Shown here in pieces: positions 1 to 11,505 of a stretch of 64,000 nt of DNA. The position numbers were made by a program, and so were the translations under genes. Below the pieces are notes generated by a model. That model was not told the DNA's origin. It saw only the letters and a list, made by a program, of their open reading frames with translations, and ran no database searches. Positions within the stretch are counted from its first letter, which is position 1. The number at the start of each line of letters is the position of its first letter. Origin of the DNA: Nephrocerus scutellatus (Eukaryota; Arthropoda; Insecta; Diptera; Pipunculidae); contig OX352764.1 in assembly GCA_947095585.1 (NCBI GenBank), forward strand, positions 6,991,001-7,055,000, given 5' to 3'.

Positions 1-1857
1 CCATAACTAACAAGAATTTTAGCTTGGCCGGTGGCGGTTTTTTTTTGCAGCAAATTCTCCGCTCTACACGGCGGCGTCGCAACGTTGCAATTTTCTTTAA
101 TTTTTTGTTGTTTATTCCTTTAACTTCTTCACGGCCTGATGAATTTTTATTTGTATAATTGTTGTTGCTGTTGTTTTTTGCTGGTGTGCTCCTCGCACCG
201 CGCGGTTTCGATGCTGTTTGTTAGGTCGATCAGTCAGTCCGTCGGCCGGTCGGAATGGCTGGTGTGGCATGTGTTTTTTTTTTTTTGTAACATTTGTATT
301 TAATTTGCTGCTGCTGTTGGTAACGATCCAGCCGCTCTGTGTAACGTTCTCGCAGGTATTTCGAGCATGCTGTTCTTGTTGTGTTTTTTTGTGTTGTCTT
401 TGTTTCACCATACGACGAGTCTTTATTTTATGTTACACATTTTGTTGCTATTTTGATGATGAAGAAATATAACAAGAGAGGAAGAAGAAGAAAAACATCG
501 ACAACAACATCGAGAACAAGAAGAAGGGGAATTAAAGCGTCCTCCTCGTTCATCGTTGACTGAATGAAGCGAAACTATTTCATATCCACGCACTCGCTTG
601 TCGATATATCTGCCTTTAAGCAGCAGCAGGTAAGCCCATAGCGCATAGCAGTTGCACGATGGTCTTAAACTGGACTGGACTGCATCAAGACACACCACAG
701 CAGCGAGAGAGAAAGAGAGAGAGAACAGGGCGTACTGCATTTTCTTTCCATTATTCTACCATTTTCTTGTTGTCAATGGCAATGGTAAAGATCATCATCG
801 TCATCACATGGCGGCAATCGCCTTCACTCTAACTACACTAACTTACTACACTACTAACACCACTAACACCACCAACAACGCAGCAGCAGTCTGATGCACT
901 CAGTCAACCATAGTTGGCAGGTTCTTTGCACCTTTTTCCAAGTACCTACAAAGTACGAGACTTGTCGTTTGTTGTTGTTGCTGTTTTTGTTGTTGTTATT
1001 TTAAGGTTCCGACTTACTTTTCAAACATATGGTCCGGTCCTTTAAGGATTTTTTCCCTTACAGTTGGACGAAATAATTGTGTTATGCGTCCAGCAAGCAA
1101 AAACGAAAAACCCTCAGGAACTACAAAAATGTTTTATTCTTAAAGGATGATATAGAGATCCGTCTCGTCTTTGAAGGTGCTGTGCATTAATTCGTCAGGC
1201 AGATAGGAATTCCATCAGTAAGGACTGCTTGGCGGTGGTGGGTACTTTTTCCTCTCGTTCAGGAACATGCTCATTTGAAGAGTTATTTATGTTCATAATG
1301 GAAGAATGTGACGATGACAAACTTAAGGTAACTAAATGCACATTTTTGCCTCTTCCGCATATCAACATTGTTTTTTTTTTCTTGGTATCAGCCATCTGAA
1401 GAAAGGAGCATTTTTTGTTCTCGATCTGATGTATGTACCAAAAATGCCTGTGTGGTCATCAATGTTGCGTGCCAAAATGAAAGGATAAAATTTGGTACAG
1501 CGTGAGAAAAACGTCGCTCAGCCCAAGTTGGTGGCAAATTTCTCTGGAATTCGGAAATTAAAAATACGTAAAAGTGCACGTCTTGACAGTTGGTGGTTGG
1601 GTTTTGGGAATTTCGCTTCCGATGCGGTACCTAGGATTGGCAAAGCACTTATCCACTTTTTCTGTAACGCAAACAACATATTGTGTAATGCATTCTGTTC
1701 CGATTTTAGCAGCTGTGCTGCTAAGTTAAATACAGCGTAGCGCTTGTTTTGATTTTTTTGAAATTCATAACAATTGCGCAACACGCTGTGTTTTGTTAAA
1801 AAAAATCTACACCAACTGTGTGTGTTTGTGGGAATGTAGAATTCCTTTTCTTTCGTA
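1..1857. other. Intergenic, no supported gene
   Basis: AT-rich DNA with simple T, TTG and CAG tracts. Short open frames exist on both strands but none has a recognisable domain, codon pattern or coherent splice structure. A donor-like CAGCAG|GTAAGC occurs at about 621-635 on the plus strand; it could end an untranslated exon of a gene to the left, but no acceptor or coding exon can be linked to it. Nothing else is visible. Confidence 0.5.
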
Positions 1858-1863
1858 TGCAGA

Positions 1864-1990
1864 TTGATTTTATACCAATTGACTTTATACCAATTGATTT
1901 TAGACCAAATGATCCCATACCAATTGATTTTAGACCAATTGTTTTATATAAACTGAATATAGAGCATTTGTTTTACAATAAAAATTAGAC
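1864..1990. repeat. 15-bp tandem repeat (TTGATTTTATACCAA)
   Basis: Five adjoining units of a 15-bp motif with consensus TTGATTTTATACCAA run from 1864 to about 1938, then decay into related AT-rich sequence. Two to three more units of the same motif occur at 3231-3270, on the far side of the non-LTR relic at 2.08-3.17 kb. The repeat array therefore seems to have been split by that insertion. Confidence 0.7.
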
Positions 1991-2079
1991 CAATTACCCG
2001 AATTACCGAATTATTAATTGATGACTTAAGATTACAAAATGTTCGTAGATAATGATGTATGATATGTGTATTCTAATAG

Positions 2080-3165
2080 CACTGCTGGCCATCTGGATTT
2101 ATTGCGCTTCCCACTAACTAGTGCTATGGAGGCAGTGCATGTTCGTTCATATTCAACTCTCTCCATACCAATGGCTCTTAGGAACTTTATGATAAAGGGT
2201 GTGTTTAGTTAATGTCGTGCAGACTCTGAGATTGCGTGTGTTTCTCTCTCCCCTATCGGATCGTTCCTCCGTATTCGTTGAGAAGATGCCACTAGGTCTC
2301 CTATGCTTCTTCACAAAACCTGCATCTGCCATACTCCTCTATTCTTAATTTCCTTTTAAGCTTCCTTACCTCTTACAGTCTACAATATCCCTTTAAAAAC
2401 CCCGTAAGATTCTTCTAAGTCCCAATATCGAGCGATACCTCTTTGTATCATAGCTCTCCAGCATTTCCTTTGCTTATCGTAGGCCTGATAGATTTTCTCA
2501 TCTTATGGAAGAAGCTGCCTTAGCCATTCTGCGTATCTGTTCCCGCATTATGCGGTACCCTATGTCACAGAATAGTTTTGGCCCTACAAGCGGAGTTTCT
2601 GCCCCTTTATTATCGAATCTATCCGCTGCTTCGTTGCCTTCTGCCCAGTGTGTCCCGGCACCTAATACAAACATACTGTGTTGGTTTCGCCGAGTCTGTT
2701 TAGCTTCGACCTGCATTCCTCCACAAGTTTGGACGTGATGTGGAATGCATCCAAGGACCTTAGCGCAGCTGGGCTATCTGTCATAATAGCTATTTCCTGG
2801 CTCATGTAGATCCTTCCAGATTAAAGTGAGCACATCGCTTGATGGCATGTACTTCTGCCTGGATTGTACTCGGGCACTCCGCCAGAGTTCTTGGTTCGTG
2901 GCCCATGGACTCCTGCACTCGTGCCTTCTGCTTTCTTTGATCCATCCGTATACAACAACTTTATGGATCATGGATATATCTGGTATTCAGTTTGATATAT
3001 AATTCCACTAATCTTGTTGCTCTGCCGTCTGTGAAGCAGCATACCTTTCTCAAACTTAACTTGGTTTCCTTGGACTTGCTCTCTACAACTTTGGGTATAT
3101 TATAGAGTAGCCCAAGAACTGCCTTGATACCAGGCATGGGGTTCTTATGACCCATTTATTTAAAA
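2080..3165 (-). mobile_element. Non-LTR retrotransposon relic, RNase H and 3' end
   Basis: The minus strand encodes broken pieces of a non-LTR polyprotein C-terminus. About 2500-2716 reads with GNEAAD and KGAETPL, the conserved glycine-asparagine-glutamate/alanine-aspartate box of the RNase H domain found in R1, I, LOA and Jockey-type elements. About 2280-2340 has a CxFC-type cysteine arrangement typical of the C-terminal zinc knuckle. Upstream pieces at 2774-3155 resemble the region before the DSQA box. Frameshifts and stops are frequent, so it is dead. The same family appears on the plus strand at 15.4-16.5 kb, sharing the GAETPL segment. The exact clade is not certain. Confidence 0.75.
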
Positions 3166-3230
3166 CACAGGCCATTCTCCCATGCCACTTTATTTATTTT
3201 TTTATAACGTGTCGTCCCTTTTCAGATAAA

Positions 3231-3270
3231 TTGATTTTATATCAATTAATTTGAGACCAATTGTTATACA
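3231..3270. repeat. Detached units of the 15-bp repeat
   Basis: Two clear units and a partial one of the TTGATTTTATACCAA repeat, matching the array at 1864-1990. They lie just beyond the non-LTR relic, as expected if the relic inserted into a single array. Confidence 0.6.
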
Positions 3271-4500
3271 CAATATTATTCTATATTCTGTGCTAAGCAT
3301 TATAGGGATGCGAACGCCTTGAGCGTCCTTAAACATCCTTAAAAATACCATTCAGCTTTAATAACAAAGTTCAACGCCCAACGAATTAATGTAAATTTCT
3401 AATGTCGACTTGAAATGCAAATTTAAGAATTTTAAAAAAAAAAACACCACAATAACTGGAGGTTAATAAACTCAAAGGAACTTGAACGGCATTCCAACCC
3501 GTTGCGCCGAATACCTAATGGAGCAAAATGGCAAACCCGCAGACGACATTACCCATGCACAGGAATGGAGAGATATGCAAAACGATTTTCTTGTCGAGAC
3601 GATCTTCGTAATAGAAGTAGAGGGTGGCTATTACAGCTCCACATTTTGTCGCGTGCCATTTCATACTTTACATTTAATGAAGTTGGTTGGAAACATCAAG
3701 GCACTCGACAATATAATGGAATAACTAGAAAGAAAAAAAAGTGGTCAAAGGATGATTGTAAGATTATGAATGTAAGTGCTCCTTGGAGGTAAAGGGCACT
3801 TTTTAATATTATAGCTTCGTAGTTTGAATGCACGTATAGGAATGCATAGCTAGTTTTCAAACTTCAAGGAAGAATTGGTAGTGTGGATTATAAATATTTT
3901 AAAGCAATTTAAAGGAACTAAAAAGAAGGTTTCCTACACAAAAATATAAATTCCGCATTTTAGTTAACCAAAGAAGTACAACATAAGCTTGACATATATT
4001 AAGTTTAATAAAATAAAAGCTGATAATCTACATAATTCCTGCAAAAGAAGAACAAATTCTTCTTTTTTTGACTAAACAGCAAGAGCTCCTGTAAAAAAAA
4101 TGTCATTACAGATAGCCAATCTTCCAATTAAGGCATCTTCTGAATTTGCTGAACAATTTGTATGGGAGGTACCTGGTACCATTGACGTACAGAACTTTCA
4201 AATTGTCAAATTGTCGGTGGTAACAAGTGCCACCACACGTATGATAAACAAATTTTATTAGAGGTTCCATTGATGAGTTAAAATAAAAAGTTGTATTTTT
4301 TTGGGGTCAGTTTGTATGGCAGGTACCTCAACCCGTTGATGTGTAAGCTACAAGATATACTCAATTATAAATCTGTAGTGAAAAAGTTATTATTGAAATC
4401 TGACTTGTAGCTCTTGAGTTATGCTGAAAAGATCCATACATCCAGATGGATTGGATGAGATGGATGGATTTGGACGGGTCCAAACAATCTCAAACATCGA
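3271..4500. other. Intergenic, no supported gene
   Basis: AT-rich DNA. Overlapping open frames at 3482-3792 (80 and 96 codons, plus strand) show no domain I can name and no splice or promoter context. They may be part of an unrecognised old element. Confidence 0.4.
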
Positions 4501-4501
4501 G

Positions 4502-5046
4502 GAAACATGTTTTTGTGGTACCCTAATTTTGTAGTATTTCTGAGAAATTTCAATATTTTGGTTTTTTCGAAACACTTTCCCACAAAAAACTCTTCATAAT
4601 TCAAAGATTCCAAAATTTTTATCAGATTCTAACATTTCACTTTAACTTGCCAATCGTATTCGAGTTAATGATTAAAAAATGTGGCACTAAAATTGGAACC
4701 TTGCGGTACTCTGAGCATTTCAAATGTAATATCTGAGTTTAGTTAACTTAATTTTCAAAAATTCAGTTTGTAAATTAAACTATTTCCTTAAACATGTTTT
4801 GGGGTACCTTAATTTTTTAGTGTTTCTGAGAAATTTCAATGCATTGGTTTTTTCAAAACCGTATGAGGTTTCTTTACAAGAACCACAAAAAAGTCCACAA
4901 AATTCGAATATTTCAAAATCATCATCAAATTCAAACATTTCACGTTAAGTTGCAAAACATCTCCGAGTAAATGAATAAAAAATTTGGTACTAAAATTGGA
5001 ACCTTGAGGTATTCTGTGTATTTCGAACATTATACCTAAGAGTAGG
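4502..5046. repeat. Two diverged copies of a ~250-bp repeat
   Basis: The segment 4502-4742 and the segment 4790-5046 start alike (AAACATGTTTT..GGTACC) and share GTTTCTGAGAAATTTCAAT-like, TTGGTTTTTTC and ACTAAAATTGGAACCTTG stretches in the same order, with indels between. This is a diverged direct duplication with a period near 290 bp. No coding function is evident. Confidence 0.7.
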
Positions 5047-6120
5047 CGTTTTAAACGAAAATCCAGTCATCGCAAAGAAATACAATTCAATTTATTTGAA
5101 TTGACCAATTTAATAAAAAATGAAAAAACAACAGCAAAACAACAACAAAATTCGTTTCTTATGTAACATAAAAACACAACAACGAAAAATCCGAGCTCCT
5201 TTCATAAACTCAAGCAACTACTCTCCTACTAACAAAGAAAAAGCGCAACTCAAGTGGAAAAAAGGCCAAAAGCGAAGCGGGGTTAAATGTTGTTGTTAAG
5301 TGGTCAACTGCAGAAATATTTGTAATAGTAAATCGATGCACATTCATTGCCATCGTGTTCGTCCGTCGTAGAGCTGTGATAAACACCTGCTGGTCGTATT
5401 GAATTTCCAATTTGCAGCACATTACTGCAAACCAATCGAACTGCAAGCACCAATCAATTGCAGTTGTCAATCATTGACGGAGGGGAAGAGTGAGACAAAG
5501 AAAGACAAGAAAACGATGACTTTGACGCGCAACTCACTGCATTTCGGTCAATTCGAAATCGAAATCGATTCAATTCGGTAATAAAGAAGCGATGACAAGT
5601 CGACGAGGTTGCGCTTATCGATCGATTACAACCGAAGAAAATTAGGTTGGGGAACCCTTCAAGTTGTTGAAGAAGATGGTAAGCATGCGATGTGTATGAT
5701 ATGTGGATATGTTTGAATGGAAATGACATAAATACCAAGCAGAGCAATAAATTGCAGTCAAGTAAGGGGGGGAAACAAAAGTAAACGATAATCTGAGTGC
5801 GAAAAAATGTCACGTCAGAGTTATTTATTACTCCTCGTCCTGCCTGAGGCTGCGATAAGGGTTGCACATTTTTATTATAAAGAAAAAAATTAATAAAGCA
5901 AAGTTCAACGAAGGGTTTCCAAAATGCATATTTGCATGTTATGTCATACAAACCGCATCTGAGAATAGATAGAGCAACGATAAAAATACTTGGCAAAATT
6001 TCGCTCACTATCGAAGTAGACTGACACATCGCTCTGTTTGTTGTGTGTGCAGCTGACGATGTTTCGACAGTTTAGGTTATTTACTTTATTTTATTTTTTA
6101 CTTGTTGGGAACGCCACAAA
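5047..6120. other. Intergenic, one long unassigned ORF
   Basis: A 191-codon minus-strand frame (5454-6029) is open but is hydrophobic and low in complexity, with no family signature. I treat it as chance. The rest is AT-rich non-coding DNA. Confidence 0.4.
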
Positions 6121-6124
6121 TTCC

Positions 6125-7095
6125 ATACATGTGGCCCCTACAGCTGGCCATCCTGTGAGTCCAGTTTTCAACAACTTTTTCGATCATTTCGGCACCTATC
6201 TCGCGAATAAAAGTAGCAATGTTATGTTTTAAAGCTGGAATTATCTCTGGATTACCCGCAGAACATCTATCCTTAACGGCACCCCACAAAAAAAGTCCAT
6301 CGGCGTCAAATCGAAGCTCCGCGCATCCCAACTGACATTTCCAAAACGGCTTATTATTTGGTTGGTCAATATTGGCGCGCACGAGATCTATTTTCAGTTG
6401 GCTTGTATGGCATGTAGCGCTGGGCTACCACTATAATATCCAAACCAAACTGTCGCTCCTGGTGGTTGCATTGTCTTACCTACGATTACGTGTGGCTATT
6501 CCGAATCAAAAAATCCGGCGGTTTTGCTTGTTTACATAGCCCCCGGATGGAAATGCACTTCGTCTGTAAAGATGATTTTTCGACCAAAATCGACGTCATT
6601 ATCTAGCTAGTATATGGCACACGCAGATAGCTGATATCGAAGCAGATGGTCATTCGCTTTCAACTCCTGAGGCATCTGGACCTTGCAAGCGAATAATCCG
6701 AGGTCTTTGTGCAGTATTCTGCACAGGCTGATGCGACTAATGGCCAGTGGCTGCTATTGGCCTCGAGATTGAGGTCGATGGATTCTGGCAGCAGCCGCAA
6801 TATTATCGGGCGTGCGACCTGTCCGAGCTCAAGGACCAGTTCTGTTATCCAATAACAAGCCTTTCTCACGAACTTTCTTCTCCAATTTCATCACAGCGGT
6901 TCCGATTAGCCCACGACCCATATTGCTTTTCAAAATTCCCACGTTTTCGGCTACACAATACTGATATTGAAAATAAGTTTTCAATATTTTGAAACGATCC
7001 TCAAGCGAAAACATGATTGTTTCGTTCCGCGGAATATCAGACTGACGAGCTGTCAAAATTTCAAGCAAATCGTTACAAAAAAAAGTTGCCATCAT
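6125..7095 (-). pseudogene. Tc1/mariner-superfamily DDE transposase relic
   Basis: Read on the minus strand from about 7013 downwards, broken frames follow the order of an insect DDE transposase. The N-terminal helix-turn-helix reads MFSLEDRFKILKTYFQ then LIGTAVMKLEKKVREKGL. A middle part around 6560-6640 carries IIFTDE, the usual context of the first catalytic aspartate. The C-terminal part at 6098-6382 reads FLWGAVKDR...EIIPALKHNI...EMIEKVVENW. This C-terminal block (FLWG..K, then IxxEMxxxVxEN) is typical of the IS630/Tc1/mariner-like group common in insects. At least three frameshifts plus stops separate the blocks, so no active protein is made. Terminal inverted repeats were not identified. 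Confidence 0.75.
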
Positions 7096-7099
7096 AGCC

Positions 7100-8785
7100 T
7101 ATGATTTAAAAACAAACCATTAAATTGCCAACCCTTTAAATTCATTCTCAAATCATTATTCATTCTTCATTCCTTAAATAACCGTGTAATATAATAATTT
7201 TAAAATCATCCTATAACCTTCCTATAATTTTTAAAAATATTGAAATCTTCCTATAATCATTCTATTATTTATCTATAATAATAACTCCAGAATAATTCTT
7301 TAATTACACAATCAATATTCCATAATCACACACAATAATCTCCAAGCATTTCAAAGATTCCAAGTTTCTCCAAGCCATAGTACTTACTATGTCTGATTTT
7401 CAGCCGTGACATTCATTCGGTTTTAGAAAAATTAAATAAAAAATTAAAAGCATAACTTAAGCCCAAGTTGTACTTATCAAAGTAAATTACGAGTACATTT
7501 CAACTTCATGCACCACATCAACACTATTATACCATTAACCATCACCACCACAATCGTCAACGAGAGATAAAACATAAAGATTCCATGGAGACGCAGAAGA
7601 AAATTAAAAAAAAATTGTAACACAAAATAATGAAACTCGTTGTCGCCGCCATCGCACATTGATTGCACGGTGTGACGCACGCGAGAAATCCCTGCTGGTA
7701 AGGTACTTGCAGAAAGATGGGCAGGGCAGACAGACTATAAGCATAACGTACCATACCTTCTTTACAAACTTCAGTTATTAAAAAAAAAAATGAAAGACAA
7801 AAAAAAACCTAAACCACCGCTGCAGACCAAAAGCACAAATAAAAAAAAATGTGTCACAGCCAGCGCAACGCAAATGCACGGCGCGTGTATGATGGGTTGG
7901 TTGATGGTGAAATTACCTCAATGGCGGCGGTGGTGTTCCCCTACCCAACTGCCTTGTCAATGCAAGTGGCAAGCAAAGTGGCAACAGTATGCCGCGCAAA
8001 GACAACAATGAAACCTAAATGCCTCACATTGGCTCAACCAACGTCGACGATGGTGATGGCGATGGCTCTTGCAAGCGGCTGCTGCTGCTGTGTTTTGCTC
8101 GCCGACAGATTTTCCTCCACGCGCTCATCGTTTTGCGGTTCAGTAAACTTGACGCTGTGTTGTGCAGTGCTGTTATTTAATGTTGTGGTTGGCTGCCCTC
8201 TGCAGTCTTCGACAGTGTAGCTGCTAGCTGCCGTCATGGTGGAAGATAGCTTCCTCGTTTTTAGCAAAAATGAATTAACATTTTATTGCGTTTTTAAAAC
8301 CGAGCGGTTAAATTTTTTTTTCGTTAATAATTTTGGAAGCAAATAAAAAGAGCGGACTACAAATGGAACCTAGTGTAGTGGCATACTATCAGTTTGTTAA
8401 AAGAAATAAAAGTCCAATTTGGAGAGTTTGCAAATTTTTCGTCAGAGATCTACAACAACACGAATGTGGAATGCTTTGTCATGCTTTGTTTTCCCACTTC
8501 GCTACGATCCAAATGCAATCAAAACAAGCTCACAGGTATATCCCCTTTTCCACTCCTTTGCTTAAACATCCACGCTGTGCCATTCATAGATCCGAGCATT
8601 ACCCCATACACATCTACGCGTGCGCAAATTATAAAAAAAGAAGAGAGAGAACTAAGAACCTTGTGGTATACCAAATTTGTGATTTGTAGAGGTTTTTATT
8701 TTACACAAATTAAGAATAAATTCTTTAAAAGAGCTCAATAGATTATTTTTCAGGTGAGAAGGAGATGGATTGGCTATAGTATCGC
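7100..8785. other. Intergenic, no supported gene
   Basis: AT-rich sequence with simple repeats, such as degenerate CCTATAATxxTT motifs at 7200-7290. Open frames of 115-123 codons at 7849-8220 and 8333-8741 carry no recognised motif and overlap each other. No promoter or splice support. Confidence 0.4.
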
Positions 8786-8789
8786 ACTA

Positions 8790-9262
8790 CACCAGGCAAG
8801 TCGGAGCATACCACTCCCTTATTGTCCTCTAATGTCTTTATTAGTTTACGTTTGCATAACATTGTATAACACTTCTGATATTGATGAGAATGCAGCTTCA
8901 ACTGGTTGACAGTGAGTGGCACCCAAACGAACTCTCTCCTCCAGCCCTACACCTGGCAAGTCGGAGAATACCACTCACTCCCTTATTGTCCTCTAATGTC
9001 TTTATTATTTTACGTTTGCATAACGTTGTATAAGGCTTCTGATATTGATGAAGATGCAGCCTCAGCTGGTTGACAGTGGCGCCCAAACGAACTCTCTCCT
9101 CCAGCCCTATACCTGGCAAGTCGGAGCATACCACTCACTTCCTTATTGTCCTCTAATGCCTTTATTAGTTTTCCGTTTGCATAAAGTTTCTGATATTGAT
9201 GAGGATGCAGCCTCAACTGGTTGACAGTGGCGCCTAAACGAACTCTTTCCTTCAGCTCAACA
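8790..9262. repeat. 160-bp tandem repeat, 3 copies
   Basis: Three direct copies begin with CACCTGGCAAGTCGGAG-type sequence at about 8791, 8951 and 9111, an exact spacing of 160 bp. Each contains TTATTGTCCTCTAATG, CTTCTGATATTGATGA and a CAACTGGTTGACAGTG block. Small indels distinguish the copies. On the minus strand the repeat is open (ERVRLGATVNQLRLH..QYQK recurs). The period is not a multiple of three, so a long repeated protein is not maintained. Confidence 0.85.
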
Positions 9263-9955
9263 CTTCTCTGGTACATCAAATGTCCGAATTGTTTAGTTAC
9301 TCGGTGATCAATTGAGTTCCGACATAAACGCAAATTGTTTGATCATTGGGTGGGTGGGCGGCTACGATCGTTTGTTCAACAAATAGACAAACACAAATAA
9401 ACAAACAAACGCAAAGTAAATATAGTTACTATGTGTCTTATGATTCACTGTGCTATTATCAACAGACACCATCATCACCAGCACAACATCAGGTTAAAAC
9501 TGGGATCGCTGATCGCTGGGAAAAATGTGAAACGTCAATAGATTTTGTTAAGAAATTAACAACTCTCCCGCTCATAAAGTGTTCCAAGTATGAATAATCG
9601 TAAACACCACCCAGCGTTCATGGCCAAATATATGTCAGCGCAAACATAATTAAGCCAAAGTATCCAGCGGTTAATTGTAGAAAAAGGAATATTATCATTG
9701 ATTTTGATAATTAGCAGCTCATTAAAGTATTTTTGCATTGGAAAATGGAAAAGCGCAAATAGAGCATCTGGTAAAAAAAATTGCGATGAATAACCTCCCG
9801 TAATAAAAATGATTTTTGTTAAATCCAGTCTTTAGCTAACATTACAAGTGTCTGTGCCTTAACCCCTTCGAAAACAGTGTGGTCTGAAAGAGAACGCAAA
9901 ATTAATTGCGGTTTTGAGCAAACAGTTGCAAGGTTTTTCGGATCTTCCCTAATTA
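9263..9955. other. Intergenic, no supported gene
   Basis: No recognisable gene. An 83-codon plus-strand frame at 9346-9597 has no motif. Confidence 0.4.
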
Positions 9956-9959
9956 GTAT

Positions 9960-11505
9960 TTGAATTTTTTAACTTGTAAGATGTCGAAATGTCAAAGGTT
10001 TGAGGTCGTACAAAGGATAAACGTCAAACTGTCAAAGACCATACTCAATACTGGCGGTTAAAACGTCAAAATGTTAAAAGATCCAGGTCGTACGAAGAAT
10101 AAACGTCAAAGGTCGTACTCAAAACGTCAAAATGTCCAATGTCATTTTTAATACGGACAATAAACACATGAAAAGTTTGAGGTCGTACGAACTTTAAACG
10201 TCAAACCGTTAGTGCCATGCGAACCTGCCCTACATTAGAAGCTGTTGTAGGGCTTTCACCCCTGCCAATCTACGTCTGGCTCATTGAGATAATATCCGAG
10301 GGCTTAGGCAATCCAAACGGTTAGTCTGGCCCTTTTCCTATTGGGAAAACCTTGATATAGACAAGGAAAGCATCAGAAAGCTGATGAGCTTTCTCACAGG
10401 TCATTGTGGCCTGCGATATCACTTTAGCTAAATTAATCTTGGCTCAAACTTGGAACTCAATACGATAATCAAAGAAAAACGTCAAAGCATCAAGGGCAAC
10501 ACTTATTACGGAAACGAAACGACTTAGAAGTGTGTTAAGTGAGCATAGGTTTATGCTCAGTAAAGAGGCTTAAACGTCAAATTGTCAAAGGTTGGGTTAA
10601 ATTTCTTAATCTTAATCATATGGGTAAAAAAATCAAAACGTCAAAAGGTGACTTAAACGTCATATTTTAATGGACATAGAAGGGCATAAATTTCAAATGT
10701 TAAAAGGTTTGATGTTTAGGGGCTATACAATTAAAATATATAAGGTAAGAAGTAATATGAGAGTTAAAAGGTGAGGTTGAGAGGCTATTGAGGATCTTAA
10801 ATTTCATATTGTCAAAGGTTTGAGGTTAAAGCAGGGTTAACAATCAAAATTTAAAAAATTGCAGGCTTTATATGGGGGCTAAAATGTTAAAATATCAAAG
10901 GTAAAAGGTCATAAGGTTATAATTTAGATGTAACAATGTGGCTTTAATTACAAATGTTCACAGGTTTGAGGTTTAAGGAACTTCAAACGGCAAAATATCA
11001 GAAGCCATAATTAATACGAAGCCAAAAAAAAATTAAAATATCAAAGGATAACTCCTCGTTCCTAATGAAATGTAATGGTCGTTGTAGAACTTAAATGTCA
11101 ATGGTTTGAGGTTAAACATCAAAATGACAAAAGCCAGACTTCATAGATGGGGGAGGAATAAAATGAAAATAGAGGATCCCAAATATTAAAATGTCAAAGA
11201 TAGAAGTAGTAACAACTGCAAGATGTCAATGGTTTGAGGTTAAACGTCAAAATGACAAAAGCCAGACTTTATAATGGGAGGAGGGATAAATATCTACGAT
11301 TTGTGGAAATAGAGGAGCCCAAATAATAAAATGTCAAAGATAGAAGTAACTGCTGCAAGTTGTCAATGGTTTGAGGTTAAACGTCAAAATGACAAAAGCC
11401 AGACTTTATAGTGGGGAGAGAGATAAATGTCGATGATTTGTGGAAATAGAGGAGCCTAAATATTAAAAGGTCAAAGATAGAAGTAAGTGCTGCAAGTTGT
11501 TTCTC
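9960..11505. repeat. Degenerate satellite built on AAACGTCAAAATGTCAAAG
   Basis: Dozens of variants of ACGTCAAAATGTCAAAGG and GTTTGAGGT recur throughout. The right part resolves into a longer unit: ATGGTTTGAGGTTAAAC starts at 11101, 11229 and 11366, giving units of about 128-137 bp that also contain GACAAAAGCCAGACTT and AATGTCAAAGATAGAAG. The array is interrupted at about 10245-10450 by a non-LTR fragment. Confidence 0.75.
10245..10450 (+). mobile_element. Non-LTR retrotransposon 3' fragment in satellite
   Basis: This stretch matches 51770-51910 nearly base for base over about 150 bp (shared runs GGGCTTAG.CAATCCAAACG, GAGCTTTCTCACAGGTCA and TGCGATATCAC). At 51 kb it is the C-terminal part of a longer RT relic, so this is a truncated second copy of the same element. 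Flanking DNA on both sides is the AAACGTCAAA satellite, so it lies inside the array. Confidence 0.7.

Noticed and set aside
5454..6029. 191-codon minus-strand ORF
   Set aside because: Hydrophobic, Ser/Cys/Phe-rich translation with no domain, no splice or promoter context; compatible with chance in AT-rich DNA.
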